Below are positions 7,787 through 15,734 of a stretch of DNA of 18,765 nucleotides, in pieces. Origin of the DNA: Christensenella sp. UBA1259 (GTDB taxonomy: Bacteria > Bacillota > Clostridia > Christensenellales > Borkfalkiaceae); assembly GCA_002308755.1 (NCBI GenBank), contig DBVR01000043.1, positions 27,727 to 46,491 of the forward strand, written 5' to 3'. Positions within the stretch are counted from its first letter, which is position 1, and every line of letters starts with the position of its first letter. The position numbers were made by a program, and so were the translations under genes. Below the pieces are notes generated by a model. That model was given only the letters and a program-made list of their open reading frames with translations. It did not search any database and was not told where the DNA came from.

Positions 7787-8785
7787 ATGAAAGATAAGAC
7801 CTTTAAAATTGAAGAAAACTTCTTATCTCCTTTTGCGTGCAAGTCGGCGTCCACGGTCGGAAGACTGCGGGAAGAGCCGCCTTGTCCCATGCGCACGGAA
7901 TTTCAGCGGGACAGAGACAGAATAATACATTGCAAGGCGTTCCGCAGGTTAAAGAACAAAACGCAGGTGTTTTTCAGTCCGGAAGGCGACCATTACAGGA
8001 CTCGGCTGACTCACACCCTTACCGTAGCGCAAGTTGCGAGATCTATATCCCGCGCGCTTTCCTTAAACGAAGACTTGACGGAAGCCATCGCCTTGGGGCA
8101 CGATTTGGGACACACGCCTTTCGGGCACTCGGGTGAAAGGATATTGAATAAACTTAATCCCAAGGGCTTTTCGCATAACGTCCAGTCGGTAAGGGTGGTG
8201 GATATTCTGGAAAACGACGGGGCGGGACTCAATCTTACCCGCGAAGTCGTGGACGGAATACTCAACCATAAAAAAGATTGCACGCCGAAAACGCTGGAAG
8301 GCATGGCGGTCAATATCGCCGACAGGATAGCGTATATAAATCACGATATAGAAGACGCGCTTGCCGGCGGATTCATAACGGAAAAAGATCTTCCGAAAGA
8401 CACGGTAAAGGTTTTGGGCGAAACATCTTCCGACAGGATAAACGCCATGATAATGTCGATATACCGTGAAAGCGACGGTAAAAACTTCGTAAAAATGGGC
8501 GAAGAAGAAAGAGTCGCCACGGAAAATCTGCGCGATTTTCTCTTCGAGAGAGTTTATAACGATAAGGTTTTCAAATTGCAGGAAGAAAGGGCGGAACGCA
8601 TGATCTCCGCTATGTACGCCTATTTTAAGGATAATACCGACAAACTTCCCGCGTTTTACCTTAAAGAACTTGCGGCTTTGGATATAGACACCGTGCTTTG
8701 CGACTATATTTCGGGTATGTCCGACGGGTACGCCGTAAAGACTTTCACCGACCTTTTTATTCCGGAAAAATGGGAGTTAAGATAG
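7787..8785 (+). CDS. dgt: dGTP triphosphohydrolase-like HD-domain dNTPase
   Basis: A 332-residue member of the dGTPase family, which cleaves dNTPs to nucleosides plus triphosphate and so helps set the dNTP pool. The metal-binding HD set is complete: His76 (RLTHTL), His105-Asp106 (LGHDLGHTPFGH) and Asp179 (NIADRIAYINHDIED). An in-frame ATG exists upstream at 7670, but that stretch contains the glyA terminator and low-complexity AT sequence. The ATG at 7787, preceded by AAAGGG at about seven bases, gives the family's normal N-terminus, so I place the start here. It abuts dnaG with no gap and opens the dnaG-rpoD operon, which fits a role in coordinating nucleotide supply with replication. Family is firm; substrate preference is unknown. 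Confidence 0.93.
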   Translation: MKDKTFKIEENFLSPFACKSASTVGRLREEPPCPMRTEFQRDRDRIIHCKAFRRLKNKTQVFFSPEGDHYRTRLTHTLTVAQVARSISRALSLNEDLTEAIALGHDLGHTPFGHSGERILNKLNPKGFSHNVQSVRVVDILENDGAGLNLTREVVDGILNHKKDCTPKTLEGMAVNIADRIAYINHDIEDALAGGFITEKDLPKDTVKVLGETSSDRINAMIMSIYRESDGKNFVKMGEEERVATENLRDFLFERVYNDKVFKLQEERAERMISAMYAYFKDNTDKLPAFYLKELAALDIDTVLCDYISGMSDGYAVKTFTDLFIPEKWELR

Positions 8786-10552
8786 TTGGATCTTAAATTT
8801 TTGGACGAGCTTAAAGCGAAAAACGACATAGTGGAAGTGATAGGAAAATATCTTCCGCTTACCCGCAGAGGCAGTAACTTCTGGGGGCTTTGCCCGTTCC
8901 ATCACGAAAAAACGCCGTCGTTTTGCGTAAACGGTACGGATCAGTTCTACTACTGTTTCGGTTGCCATAAGGGCGGCGACGTTATATCCTTCGTAAAAGA
9001 AATAGAATCGGTGGACTACTGGGACGCCGTAAAGATACTTGCGGAGCGTGCCAAGATACCCTTGCCGCAGGACAACACCGCGACCAAAGAGATAGCCGAA
9101 CAGAAGAAAAAGAAAGAGAGATTGCTCGCGTTGAACAGGGACGCGGCGTTGTTTTACGTCGATTGCCTTAAAAACGGCTTGGGCGGGGAACAGCTCGAAT
9201 ACATAAATAAGCGCGGGCTTACAAAGGAAACGGTGGTGAAGTTCGGAATAGGCGCGTCGCCCGATTACAACGCCGTGATAACGCATCTCCGCAAAAAAGG
9301 CTACACCGAAAAGGAGATGACGGAAAGCGGAGTGGCGGGCAGAAACGCCAAGGGTAATTATTTCGATTATCTGGGCGGCAGGCTCATTATCCCTATAATA
9401 GACGCTTTCGGCAACGTTATAGGGTTCTGCGGCAGAATACTCAAAAAGCAGGACAACGTGGGGAAATATTTGAACACCAAGGAAACGGCGGTGTTTTCCA
9501 AGGGCAAAACGCTGTTCAATATAAACAACCTTAAAAAATACAAAAACGCCAACGGCTTGAACGAAGTCATTATCGTGGAAGGGCATATGGACGTCATATC
9601 GTTGGTGCAGAGCGGTATAGAAAACGTCGTCGCGAGTATGGGAACTTCGCTGACCAAGGATCAGGCGCGCATATTAAAGAGATATTCGGACAAAGTAATT
9701 ATAAGTTACGACGGCGACTTTGCGGGCAGGAAAGCAACGCTTCGCGGGCTTGACATATTGCAGGACGAAGGGTTGGACGTAAAAGTGGTAACTCTTCCCG
9801 ACGGTATGGATCCCGACGACGTCGTAAGGGAGCGCGGGCGCGAATTTTACGAAAAACTCGTCAAAAACGCGCTGCCGCTCATTGATTTTAAGTTAAGGGC
9901 GCTGCGCAAAGATTACGACCTTAATTCCGCCGACGGCAAAAGGAAATTCGTCGTCGCGGCGGTGAAGATAATAAAGACCAGCCCGTCGGTTACCGAGCAG
10001 GAAGACCTGCTGAGAGCGGTAAGGGATCTTACCGGTACGAATCTCGAAACCTTAAGGCGTGAAATGGCGAATTCCGACGTCGAAGTAAAAGCCCTCGTTA
10101 TCCCTTCGGATTCGGGCGAAATAGGTGTCGCCGACAAGGTTACCAAAGCGTCGAGATTTATTCTGTACGCCTATATTTTCAACAGGGAATACGCCGAGAA
10201 CACCGACATAAGGACCTTGGAGTTTCCCGAAAGCAAACACAAGATAATAGCGGATTACGTCGCTTCCGCCAAAGCGGAGAATATAAGGCCCAACATTTCG
10301 GGGCTTTACAGCGTGCAGAACGACGAGATAGAAGAAGAACGCAACGCGATAGCCGCGATAGAAAGCGGCAAAAGAGACGACTTCGACGAAGAAATGTATT
10401 TTCACGATTGTATTAAAACGTTGAAGACGGCGAATCTGGACGTCAAACTGCAAGAACTGACCAAACTTTACGACAATTCGCAAGACGTTGACGAAAGGAA
10501 AGAAATAACGGTAAAAATAAGAGAGATTCTTGCGCAGAAAAGCGCTTTATAG
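8786..10552 (+). CDS. dnaG: DNA primase DnaG (TTG start)
   Basis: A 588-residue primase that makes RNA primers at the replication fork together with DnaB helicase. Domain order: an N-terminal CHC2 zinc finger (Cys36, His39, Cys57, Cys60 in CPFH...CFGC); a catalytic core with the TOPRIM acidic residues Glu265 (VEGHMDV) and Asp309/Asp311 (SYDGDFAGRKA); and a C-terminal helical region of about 170 residues expected to bind the helicase. The start is a TTG immediately after the dgt TAG stop. It is supported by GGGAG at 8772-8776, inside the end of dgt, and by agreement with usual DnaG N-termini (DELKAKNDIVEVI). The rare start and shared boundary suggest coupled, restrained translation. Confidence 0.97.
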   Translation: MDLKFLDELKAKNDIVEVIGKYLPLTRRGSNFWGLCPFHHEKTPSFCVNGTDQFYYCFGCHKGGDVISFVKEIESVDYWDAVKILAERAKIPLPQDNTATKEIAEQKKKKERLLALNRDAALFYVDCLKNGLGGEQLEYINKRGLTKETVVKFGIGASPDYNAVITHLRKKGYTEKEMTESGVAGRNAKGNYFDYLGGRLIIPIIDAFGNVIGFCGRILKKQDNVGKYLNTKETAVFSKGKTLFNINNLKKYKNANGLNEVIIVEGHMDVISLVQSGIENVVASMGTSLTKDQARILKRYSDKVIISYDGDFAGRKATLRGLDILQDEGLDVKVVTLPDGMDPDDVVRERGREFYEKLVKNALPLIDFKLRALRKDYDLNSADGKRKFVVAAVKIIKTSPSVTEQEDLLRAVRDLTGTNLETLRREMANSDVEVKALVIPSDSGEIGVADKVTKASRFILYAYIFNREYAENTDIRTLEFPESKHKIIADYVASAKAENIRPNISGLYSVQNDEIEEERNAIAAIESGKRDDFDEEMYFHDCIKTLKTANLDVKLQELTKLYDNSQDVDERKEITVKIREILAQKSAL

Positions 10553-10573
10553 AGAAAGAGAAAAGGAGAACGT

Positions 10574-11695
10574 ATGGATAAACGGACACCTGAGATTGCG
10601 GATACGGTGATATCCGAAAACGAGATACCCGAGGTAAAGAACGCCGTACTCGGCGAGGCGTTGTCGACGCTTATTTCCGACGTGGTGCTGGAATATAAAA
10701 AGGGCGGCAGTATAACAACCGCACAACTTTTCGACAAACTTGATAAACAGCAGACCACGCCGGAAGAACTTGAAGAGATATACCGCGTTCTGGAACGGGA
10801 AGGCATACAGGTAATAAACGAATTCGAAAGGGACAAAGAACTTTACGATCAGCTTTTGCAGGAAGTCAGTATGGACGACCCCGTGAAGATGTATCTTAAA
10901 GACATAGGCAAAGTCCCGCTTTTGCAGCCCGAAGAAGAAACGGAACTGGCGAGGCGCATGATGGAAGGCGACGAAACGGCAAAGCGTCTTTTGTCGGAAG
11001 CGAATTTAAGGCTGGTCGTTTCGATAGCCAAAAGGTATATGGGCAGGGGCATGCAGTTTTTGGACCTTATTCAGGAAGGCAATTTGGGGCTTATGAAAGC
11101 GGTGGAAAAGTTTGATTATCAGAAAGGTTTCAAATTTTCAACCTACGCTACCTGGTGGATAAGACAAGCCATAACGCGGGCGATTGCCGATCAGGCGAGA
11201 ACGATAAGGATACCCGTTCATATGGTGGAAACGATAAACAAACTCGTAAGGGTATCGAGAAAACTTTTACAGGAACTCGGCAGAGAGCCAACGCCCGAAG
11301 AGATTGCGGTGGAAATGGGTATCACCGAAGAGCGGGTGAGAGAGATACAGAAGATAGCGCAAGACCCCGTTTCTTTGGAAACGCCGATAGGCGAAGAAGA
11401 CGACAGCCATCTTTACGATTTTATAGAAGACGAAGGCAGTACCGCGCCCACCGACGCAGTTTCCTTCTCAATGCTTAAAGAACAGTTACTCGGCGTGTTG
11501 GACACGCTTACGCCGAGAGAAGAAAAGGTTTTAAGGTTAAGATACGGCTTGGACGACGGCAGGACGAGAACGCTGGAAGAAGTCGGCAAAGAGTTTAACG
11601 TTACCCGTGAAAGGATAAGGCAGATAGAAGCGAAAGCGCTTCGCAAACTCCGCCACCCGAGCAGGGCGAAACGCCTTAAAGATTTTCTCGACTGA
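10574..11695 (+). CDS. rpoD: Housekeeping RNA polymerase sigma factor SigA/RpoD
   Basis: A 373-residue primary sigma factor that directs RNA polymerase to -35/-10 promoters such as those in this window. A short region 1.1 (about 20-90) is followed by region 1.2 ([17 protein letters not shown], 101-117), region 2 with the -10 recognition and melting segment ([15 protein letters not shown], 188-202), region 3, and region 4.2 with the helix-turn-helix ([20 protein letters not shown], 333-352). Length matches the 371-residue Bacillus SigA rather than the longer enteric RpoD. A very good SD (AAAAGGAGAA) precedes the ATG 21 bases after dnaG, so its translation should exceed that of dnaG within the same message. 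Confidence 0.98.
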   Translation: MDKRTPEIADTVISENEIPEVKNAVLGEALSTLISDVVLEYKKGGSITTAQLFDKLDKQQTTPEELEEIYRVLEREGIQVINEFERDKELYDQLLQEVSMDDPVKMYLKDIGKVPLLQPEEETELARRMMEGDETAKRLLSEANLRLVVSIAKRYMGRGMQFLDLIQEGNLGLMKAVEKFDYQKGFKFSTYATWWIRQAITRAIADQARTIRIPVHMVETINKLVRVSRKLLQELGREPTPEEIAVEMGITEERVREIQKIAQDPVSLETPIGEEDDSHLYDFIEDEGSTAPTDAVSFSMLKEQLLGVLDTLTPREEKVLRLRYGLDDGRTRTLEEVGKEFNVTRERIRQIEAKALRKLRHPSRAKRLKDFLD

Positions 11696-11697
11696 TA

Positions 11698-12339
11698 ATG
11701 ACGGAACGACTTACGAAGATATTCGACGAGATACCGCGCTGTAAGGTGTTCGCCGATATCGCCTGCGACCACGGGTATATTGCGGAAGCCATGATAAAAA
11801 GCGGCAAATGCGATATAGCGTACGTTTCGGATATAAGCGAAAAAAGCCTTAATAAAGCCCGCGAACTTCTTAAAGGGTATATCGCCGAAAAAAGGGTATT
11901 CGGGTTCGTTTCCGACGGATTTCACGGCGTTCCCGAAAGCGACGTTGCGCTTATAGCGGGCGTCGGCGGCGCACTCACGGTCAGGATACTGAAAGAAGCG
12001 AAGAGTCTGCCCGATAAAATGGTGTTGCAGCCTATGCGCAACGCCACGGAAGTGAGAAAAACGCTTTTAGTCTTGGGATACGCAATAGTAAAGGACTTTA
12101 CGGTCTTTGCGGACGGCGGTTTCTACGATATAATAGTAACGGAAAAAGGAAAGGATTTTCTTAACGGGGAAGAACTCGAATTCGGCAGGGATAACGTAAG
12201 GGAGCGTCCCGCGGCGTTCAGGGCGAAAATGCGCGTCGAACTCGACAAACTTCTTTCCTATGCGGAAAGGGATAACGTAAGCGCAAGATCGAAAAAACAG
12301 ATATTGAAAAGAGCGGAAAGGTATAAGGCGTATGTATGA
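11698..12339 (+). CDS. trmK: tRNA (adenine-N1)-methyltransferase of the TrmK family
   Basis: A 213-residue Rossmann-fold methyltransferase. In Gram-positive bacteria TrmK (YqfN) uses S-adenosylmethionine to methylate N1 of adenosine 22 in the tRNA D-loop. Visible features: motif I FADIACDHGYIA (residues 18-29), AYVSDISEKSLNKA as motif II, and LIAGVGGAL near 85 where the family usually reads AGMGG, followed by LQPMRNATEVRKTL and a helical C-terminal tail. It starts two bases after the rpoD stop and overlaps the next gene by eight bases. The rpoD-trmK-nif3 order also occurs near sigA in Bacillus, which supports the call. Confidence 0.88.
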   Translation: MTERLTKIFDEIPRCKVFADIACDHGYIAEAMIKSGKCDIAYVSDISEKSLNKARELLKGYIAEKRVFGFVSDGFHGVPESDVALIAGVGGALTVRILKEAKSLPDKMVLQPMRNATEVRKTLLVLGYAIVKDFTVFADGGFYDIIVTEKGKDFLNGEELEFGRDNVRERPAAFRAKMRVELDKLLSYAERDNVSARSKKQILKRAERYKAYV

Positions 12340-13117
12340 TTTAAGAGATTTTTTTGCGGTTTTGGACGGGATCGCACCGATAAAATACAGTTACGCGCTT
12401 ATCGAAAAAGGCGATTACGATAACAGCGGCGTAATAGTGGCGCAAAACAGCGAAGTAAAACGGGTTTTGTTTTCTCTCGATTTATCGGTCGGGGCGGTAA
12501 AACAGGCGAAAAAAATTAAATGCGACACGATAGTTACCCATCACCCCGCGATATATCATCCGTTAAAGACTTTGGACGGGGAAAACGCGGCTTTGCTTTC
12601 GGCGGTAAACGGCGGCCTGAACGTTATATCCATGCATCTTAATCTGGACGTGGCAAAAGGCGGCGTGGACGAAAGTCTTGCGGCGGGTTTAGGCGGCGAA
12701 AACGCCGAGATATTAGATCGGTTGGAAGACGGCGCGGGGTACGGCAGAAAGTTTTATCTCGGTAAGAGCGTAGCGGAGATAAAAAAGACGATAAAAAACG
12801 TTCTTCGCACCGACAGAACGCTGTTTTACGGCGATAAGGGGAAATCGGTGGGCTACGCCGCGTCGTTTTGCGGCGGGGGTGCGGGTTACGCCGAAGATAT
12901 GCTCATAAAAGGAAAACTCGACGGGGTGGACGCGGTCATAACTTCCGACGTTCCGCACCATATAATAAAAAGGTTTTACGAGGCGGGGAAGTCGTTGTTT
13001 GTAGTTACGCACTACGCCGCGGAAAATTACGGGTTCGGGAAATTTTACGAACGGGTAAAAAACGAAGTTTCGGAGAAAATCGAGATATCGTATTACGAAG
13101 ATAAAAAACTTATGTAG
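12332..13117 (+). CDS. Nif3-like dinuclear metal-centre protein (YqfO/YbgI family)
   Basis: A 261-residue Nif3/GTP cyclohydrolase I type 2-like protein. Its likely dimetal ligands are visible: His70-His71 in VTHHPAIYH, His102 and Asp106 in MHLNLD, and His227 with Glu231 in THYAAENYG. The length is that of the compact E. coli YbgI type; Bacillus YqfO carries an extra inserted domain. The biochemical role of the family is not settled; its members form hexameric toroids with two metals per site. The ATG overlaps the last eight bases of trmK, so the two are probably translationally coupled. The next gene, a zinc-ribbon protein, follows after 20 bases. Confidence 0.9.
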   Translation: MYDLRDFFAVLDGIAPIKYSYALIEKGDYDNSGVIVAQNSEVKRVLFSLDLSVGAVKQAKKIKCDTIVTHHPAIYHPLKTLDGENAALLSAVNGGLNVISMHLNLDVAKGGVDESLAAGLGGENAEILDRLEDGAGYGRKFYLGKSVAEIKKTIKNVLRTDRTLFYGDKGKSVGYAASFCGGGAGYAEDMLIKGKLDGVDAVITSDVPHHIIKRFYEAGKSLFVVTHYAAENYGFGKFYERVKNEVSEKIEISYYEDKKLM

Positions 13118-13137
13118 GCTTTTGAAGGAGAAATATT

Positions 13138-13836
13138 ATGATAGAAGAGTTATTGAAGTATCAGGAAGTGGACGCAAAACTTCGCAAAATAGAAGTGGAA
13201 CTTGCCGGTAGCGAAGCGAGAAAAAAGGCGGCGTCGGCTAAAAAGTACATAGACGGCGTGGAAGAAAACGTCAACAAACTCAACGCGAGAGCGGAAGAAC
13301 TTACGCACGCGTACGACGAAATAGCGGCGGAGCAGGAACGGCTTTCCGAACAGAAGGCGGAGTTTAAGAGCGCGTTCGAGCACGCCGAAGACGAAAAGGC
13401 GATAACCTATCTTTTAAAAAAGGTGGAAGATCTCGAAACCAAGATAAAAAGGCTTGTGTCGCAGGCGAATAAAGTACTTTCGGGCATGCAGGGGATAATA
13501 AAGGAATATGCGACGATAAAAAGCACGACCAAGGCGGCGCAGGCGCAACTTGCGGAAAACGGCAAGAAGTATAACGAGTTAAAGCAGTCTAAGCAGGCGG
13601 AAAAGGACGAAATAGAAAAAGAACTCAAAAAACTTGAAAAGGAAGTCGATCCCGTGCTTATGGAAAAATATAAGAAAAAACGTAACGGCAAGATATTCCC
13701 CGTGGTGTACGAAATACGCGGCAACGTCTGCGGGGCGTGCAATATGGAAGTGCCCATGTCGGTTATGACGCGGGTAAAGAACGGGGCGGTAGTGGAGTGC
13801 GACAACTGCGGCAAACTGCTGTATCTTAAAAAATAA
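13138..13836 (+). CDS. Coiled-coil protein with C4 zinc ribbon (COG1579 type)
   Basis: A 232-residue protein made of two parts: a long charged coiled-coil hairpin (about residues 5-180, rich in Glu, Lys and Ala with heptad character), and a C-terminal zinc ribbon with Cys198, Cys201, Cys221 and Cys224 (VCGAC...ECDNCGK). This is the architecture of the COG1579 family, described as predicted nucleic-acid-binding proteins and often found beside nif3; no precise function is known to me. A strong SD (AAGGAG, 13125-13130) lies seven bases before the ATG. It is the last gene of the dgt-dnaG-rpoD operon and is followed by a GC-rich hairpin. Confidence 0.82.
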   Translation: MIEELLKYQEVDAKLRKIEVELAGSEARKKAASAKKYIDGVEENVNKLNARAEELTHAYDEIAAEQERLSEQKAEFKSAFEHAEDEKAITYLLKKVEDLETKIKRLVSQANKVLSGMQGIIKEYATIKSTTKAAQAQLAENGKKYNELKQSKQAEKDEIEKELKKLEKEVDPVLMEKYKKKRNGKIFPVVYEIRGNVCGACNMEVPMSVMTRVKNGAVVECDNCGKLLYLKK

Positions 13837-13842
13837 GAAAGT

Positions 13843-13871
13843 TCGGCGCGGCGTGTTCTTCGCCGCGCCGA
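13843..13871 (+). terminator. GC-rich hairpin ending the rpoD operon (no T-tract)
   Basis: CGGCGCGGCG (13844-13853) pairs perfectly with CGCCGCGCCG (13861-13870) across a seven-base loop, with one more T-A pair outside. The sequence after it is A-rich (AGAAAATAAAAA), not T-rich, so it is not a classical intrinsic terminator on this strand. It may protect the 3' end or only pause polymerase. Confidence 0.5.
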
Positions 13872-13905
13872 GAAAATAAAAATTCCCGAAGGGAAGGAAA
13901 AACGC

Positions 13906-13934
13906 TTTACAAAAAGCCGTATTTGTGATAACAT
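13906..13934 (+). promoter_or_regulatory. Promoter of tRNA-Ser
   Basis: TTTACA (13906-13911) and TAACAT (13929-13934) are 17 bases apart, with an extended -10 TGA (13926-13928). The predicted transcript begins near 13941 with a small hairpin (ACGGCA 13942-13947 with TGCCGT 13952-13957) before the tRNA 5' end. Confidence 0.7.
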
Positions 13935-13968
13935 AACGTAGACGGCAAACGTGCCGTAAGCCTTATAA

Positions 13969-14060
13969 GGAGAAATACCCAAGTGGCTAAAGGGGCTCCC
14001 CTGCTAAGGGAGTAGTGTGTGAATAGCGCAGCGAGGGTTCAAATCCCTCTTTCTCCGCCA
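13969..14060 (+). tRNA. tRNA-Ser (anticodon GCT)
   Basis: A 92-base tRNA with the class II long variable arm of serine tRNAs. The acceptor stem is GGAGAAA (13969-13975) with TTTCTCC (14050-14056), then G73 and an encoded CCA. The anticodon stem is CTCCC/GGGAG around the loop CTGCTAA, giving anticodon GCT at 14003-14005, which reads AGC and AGU. The T arm is GAGGG-TTCAAAT-CCCTC. It sits exactly at the boundary between housekeeping DNA and an AT-rich recombinase-bearing region. Confidence 0.97.
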
Positions 14061-14064
14061 AGTG

Positions 14065-14109
14065 GGACCTGACTGAACCCCTTAAAACGGGCGATTTCAG
14101 GTCCTTTTT
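14065..14109 (+). terminator. Terminator of tRNA-Ser
   Basis: GGACCTGA (14065-14072) pairs with TCAGGTCC (14097-14104), which is followed by five T (14105-14109). The long 24-base loop makes it weaker than the other terminators here, but the position right after the CCA fits. Confidence 0.75.
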
Positions 14110-14153
14110 GTATGAAAAATGCTGTTTTTAAATTTTTGCACTTTTTTTGTTTA

Positions 14154-14163
14154 GACAATTTCT
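14154..14163 (+). repeat. Outlying copy of the GACAATTTCT motif between tRNA-Ser and recombinase
   Basis: GACAATTTCT here matches exactly the copy at 15748-15757 in the palindromic control region, and with the following AAAATA it resembles the ACAATTTCT-AC-AATA copy at 15771. It overlaps the last base pairs of the recombinase gene, where an element end would be expected. A link to attachment or excision is speculative. Confidence 0.4.
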
Positions 14164-15679
14164 AAAATAGCAGTTTTATTTTAAAATCAATCGAGATTTT
14201 TTCTCCACCTAATCTGTAGGTGTCTATTTTAGTATTATATGAATAAAAACAGAACTCCCGATGACTTTCGTCGTCGGGAGTTCGTCCGTCCGTATAGTTG
14301 TAATAAATTTCTACTTTGTCGTTATATAGGATAATCCTTTTTATAAGGTGGTCTATCATCGGTTTTGGCTTTTCTTTTACCGTCCTTAAAATGTGTTCAA
14401 TGATTTCGTTTTTCGTTAGTACCGTTTTTTCTTTTGCGTTTTCAATCAGTAGTTTTTCGGAAACAAGCGTTTTTCGTTCTTCAAGGTTTTCTAACCTTTC
14501 TTTCGTTGAATTAGTAATTATACCTTTTTCCATAGCGTTTAATATATTTGATATAGAATGGTTTATTTCGTTCAGTTCCGAGTTAAGCAAATTGCTTACC
14601 GATTGATTTTTAACTTTCTTTTCGTGTTCTGTTATAAGTCTGTCTGCAATAACGGAAACATTTTCTTTATTTGCAAGTATTTTCAATGTTGTATCTACAA
14701 CTATGTTTTCAATAACGTCTTTTCTTATAGGGTCAAGCAAACAGTTTTTATTTATTCGTTTACCAGAACATTTATAATATCGCATAATTTTACCCGTTTT
14801 AGAAGTGCCAGCGTCAGAGTTTACGGGTTTACCGCAGTAACCACATATTACTTTGTTTTTAAGGATATAACATACGTCCGATTTATGTTTGCCGTATTTA
14901 TTATTGTCAAGTTTTGTCTTAACTGTATTAAATATTTCGGTTGAAACAATAGGGGGATATATGTTATTGAACACTTCGCCACGGAATCTATATATACCTA
15001 TATACTTTTCGTTAGCCAAGGTATGGTAAAGAGTGTTTCTTGCAAACGCTTTACCACGATTTGTAATACCTTTTTGATGCAGTTCTTGTAGAATAGATAC
15101 TACTGATTTCCCGTTAGCGCAATCATTAAATATTTGACGTACGATTTCCGATTCATCGTTTTTGATTTTTACTTTTCTGCCCGTAAGTTTATCTCCAACG
15201 ACTTCGTATCCGAACATAACGTGACCGCCCGTAAAATTGCCTTTAAGACGAGTTTCTCGCATACCGCGTTTTACTTTTTGAGAAAGTTCGGCGGAATAAT
15301 ATTGGTTCATACCTTCAAGCAGACTTTCAAGAATAATGCCTTCGGGCGTATCGGGTATGTTTTCCATAGCGGAAACAAGTTTTACGCCGTTCATTTTAAG
15401 CGTATGACGGTGTATAGCGGTTTCGTATTTGTCTCTCGAAAATCTATCCAACTTATATACTATAACGCAATCCCAAGCCTTTTTTCCGCTGTCTTTAATC
15501 ATACGTTGAAAATCACGACGATTATCGTTAGTGGCTGTCAAAGCGCGGTCAATGTAGCGGTCAACAATCATTATATCGTTCTTCGTCGCATATTCGTCGC
15601 AGACACGCATTTGTCCTTCGATAGACTGTTCGGTTTGACGTTCACTTGAATACCTTAAGTATTCGACTCCTATTTTCAT
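14162..15679 (-). CDS. Large serine recombinase (site-specific integrase/excisionase)
   Basis: A 505-residue large serine recombinase. The N-terminal resolvase domain (about 1-140) has the nucleophile Ser11 in YLRYSSERQ and the active-site arginines Arg79 and Arg82 in KLDRFSRD. A recombinase domain (about 150-260) is followed by a zinc beta-ribbon with Cys279, Cys282, Cys304 and Cys313, a coiled-coil insertion (about 345-420) and a C-terminal DNA-binding tail. Such enzymes cut two short att sites with a 2-base core and join them through a Ser-DNA link, so this one probably integrates the surrounding island. The start is set by AAGGAG (plus-strand 15686-15691) six bases upstream. It reads toward tRNA-Ser. 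A terminator-like hairpin lies within its last codons. Its target site cannot be read off the sequence. Confidence 0.94.
   Translation of the reverse strand: MKIGVEYLRYSSERQTEQSIEGQMRVCDEYATKNDIMIVDRYIDRALTATNDNRRDFQRMIKDSGKKAWDCVIVYKLDRFSRDKYETAIHRHTLKMNGVKLVSAMENIPDTPEGIILESLLEGMNQYYSAELSQKVKRGMRETRLKGNFTGGHVMFGYEVVGDKLTGRKVKIKNDESEIVRQIFNDCANGKSVVSILQELHQKGITNRGKAFARNTLYHTLANEKYIGIYRFRGEVFNNIYPPIVSTEIFNTVKTKLDNNKYGKHKSDVCYILKNKVICGYCGKPVNSDAGTSKTGKIMRYYKCSGKRINKNCLLDPIRKDVIENIVVDTTLKILANKENVSVIADRLITEHEKKVKNQSVSNLLNSELNEINHSISNILNAMEKGIITNSTKERLENLEERKTLVSEKLLIENAKEKTVLTKNEIIEHILRTVKEKPKPMIDHLIKRIILYNDKVEIYYNYTDGRTPDDESHREFCFYSYNTKIDTYRLGGEKISIDFKIKLLF
14246..14283 (-). terminator. Terminator-like hairpin inside the recombinase gene
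   Basis: GAACTCCCGATGAC (14252-14265) and GTCGTCGGGAGTTC (14270-14283) form a 14-base stem with one mismatch and a four-base loop. Read on the coding (minus) strand it is followed by TGTTTTTATT, so it looks like an intrinsic terminator about 30 codons before the stop codon. The codons it occupies encode roughly residues 466-476 (RTPDDESHREF). Confidence 0.5.
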
Positions 15680-15705
15680 TAACTACTCCTTTGAGTCCCA
15701 TATAT

Positions 15706-15734
15706 ATGATAGCGTAAATGAATAAAAAATGTAA
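15706..15734 (-). promoter_or_regulatory. Promoter of the serine recombinase, at the left end of the palindrome
   Basis: Read on the minus strand, TTACAT (plus 15729-15734) and TATCAT (plus 15706-15711) are 17 bases apart and point to the recombinase ATG at 15679. The -35 is formed by the outermost bases of the large palindrome, mirrored by the promoter at 16093-16121. Confidence 0.55.

Noticed and set aside
8777..9586. Long open frame of 269 codons opposite dnaG, and similar long frames opposite glyA (7103-7774) and parE (2956-3453).
   Set aside because: They are exact shadows of well-identified genes, a result of codon bias, with no family resemblance, SD or promoter of their own.
13882..13896. 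Small hairpin TTCCC-GAA-GGGAA after the operon-end stem.
   Set aside because: Five base pairs, A-rich downstream, no T-tract; too weak to call a terminator.
15134..15649. 171-codon open frame on the plus strand inside the recombinase gene.
   Set aside because: The minus strand clearly encodes the resolvase domain with all catalytic residues; the plus-strand frame is aromatic-rich shadow sequence.
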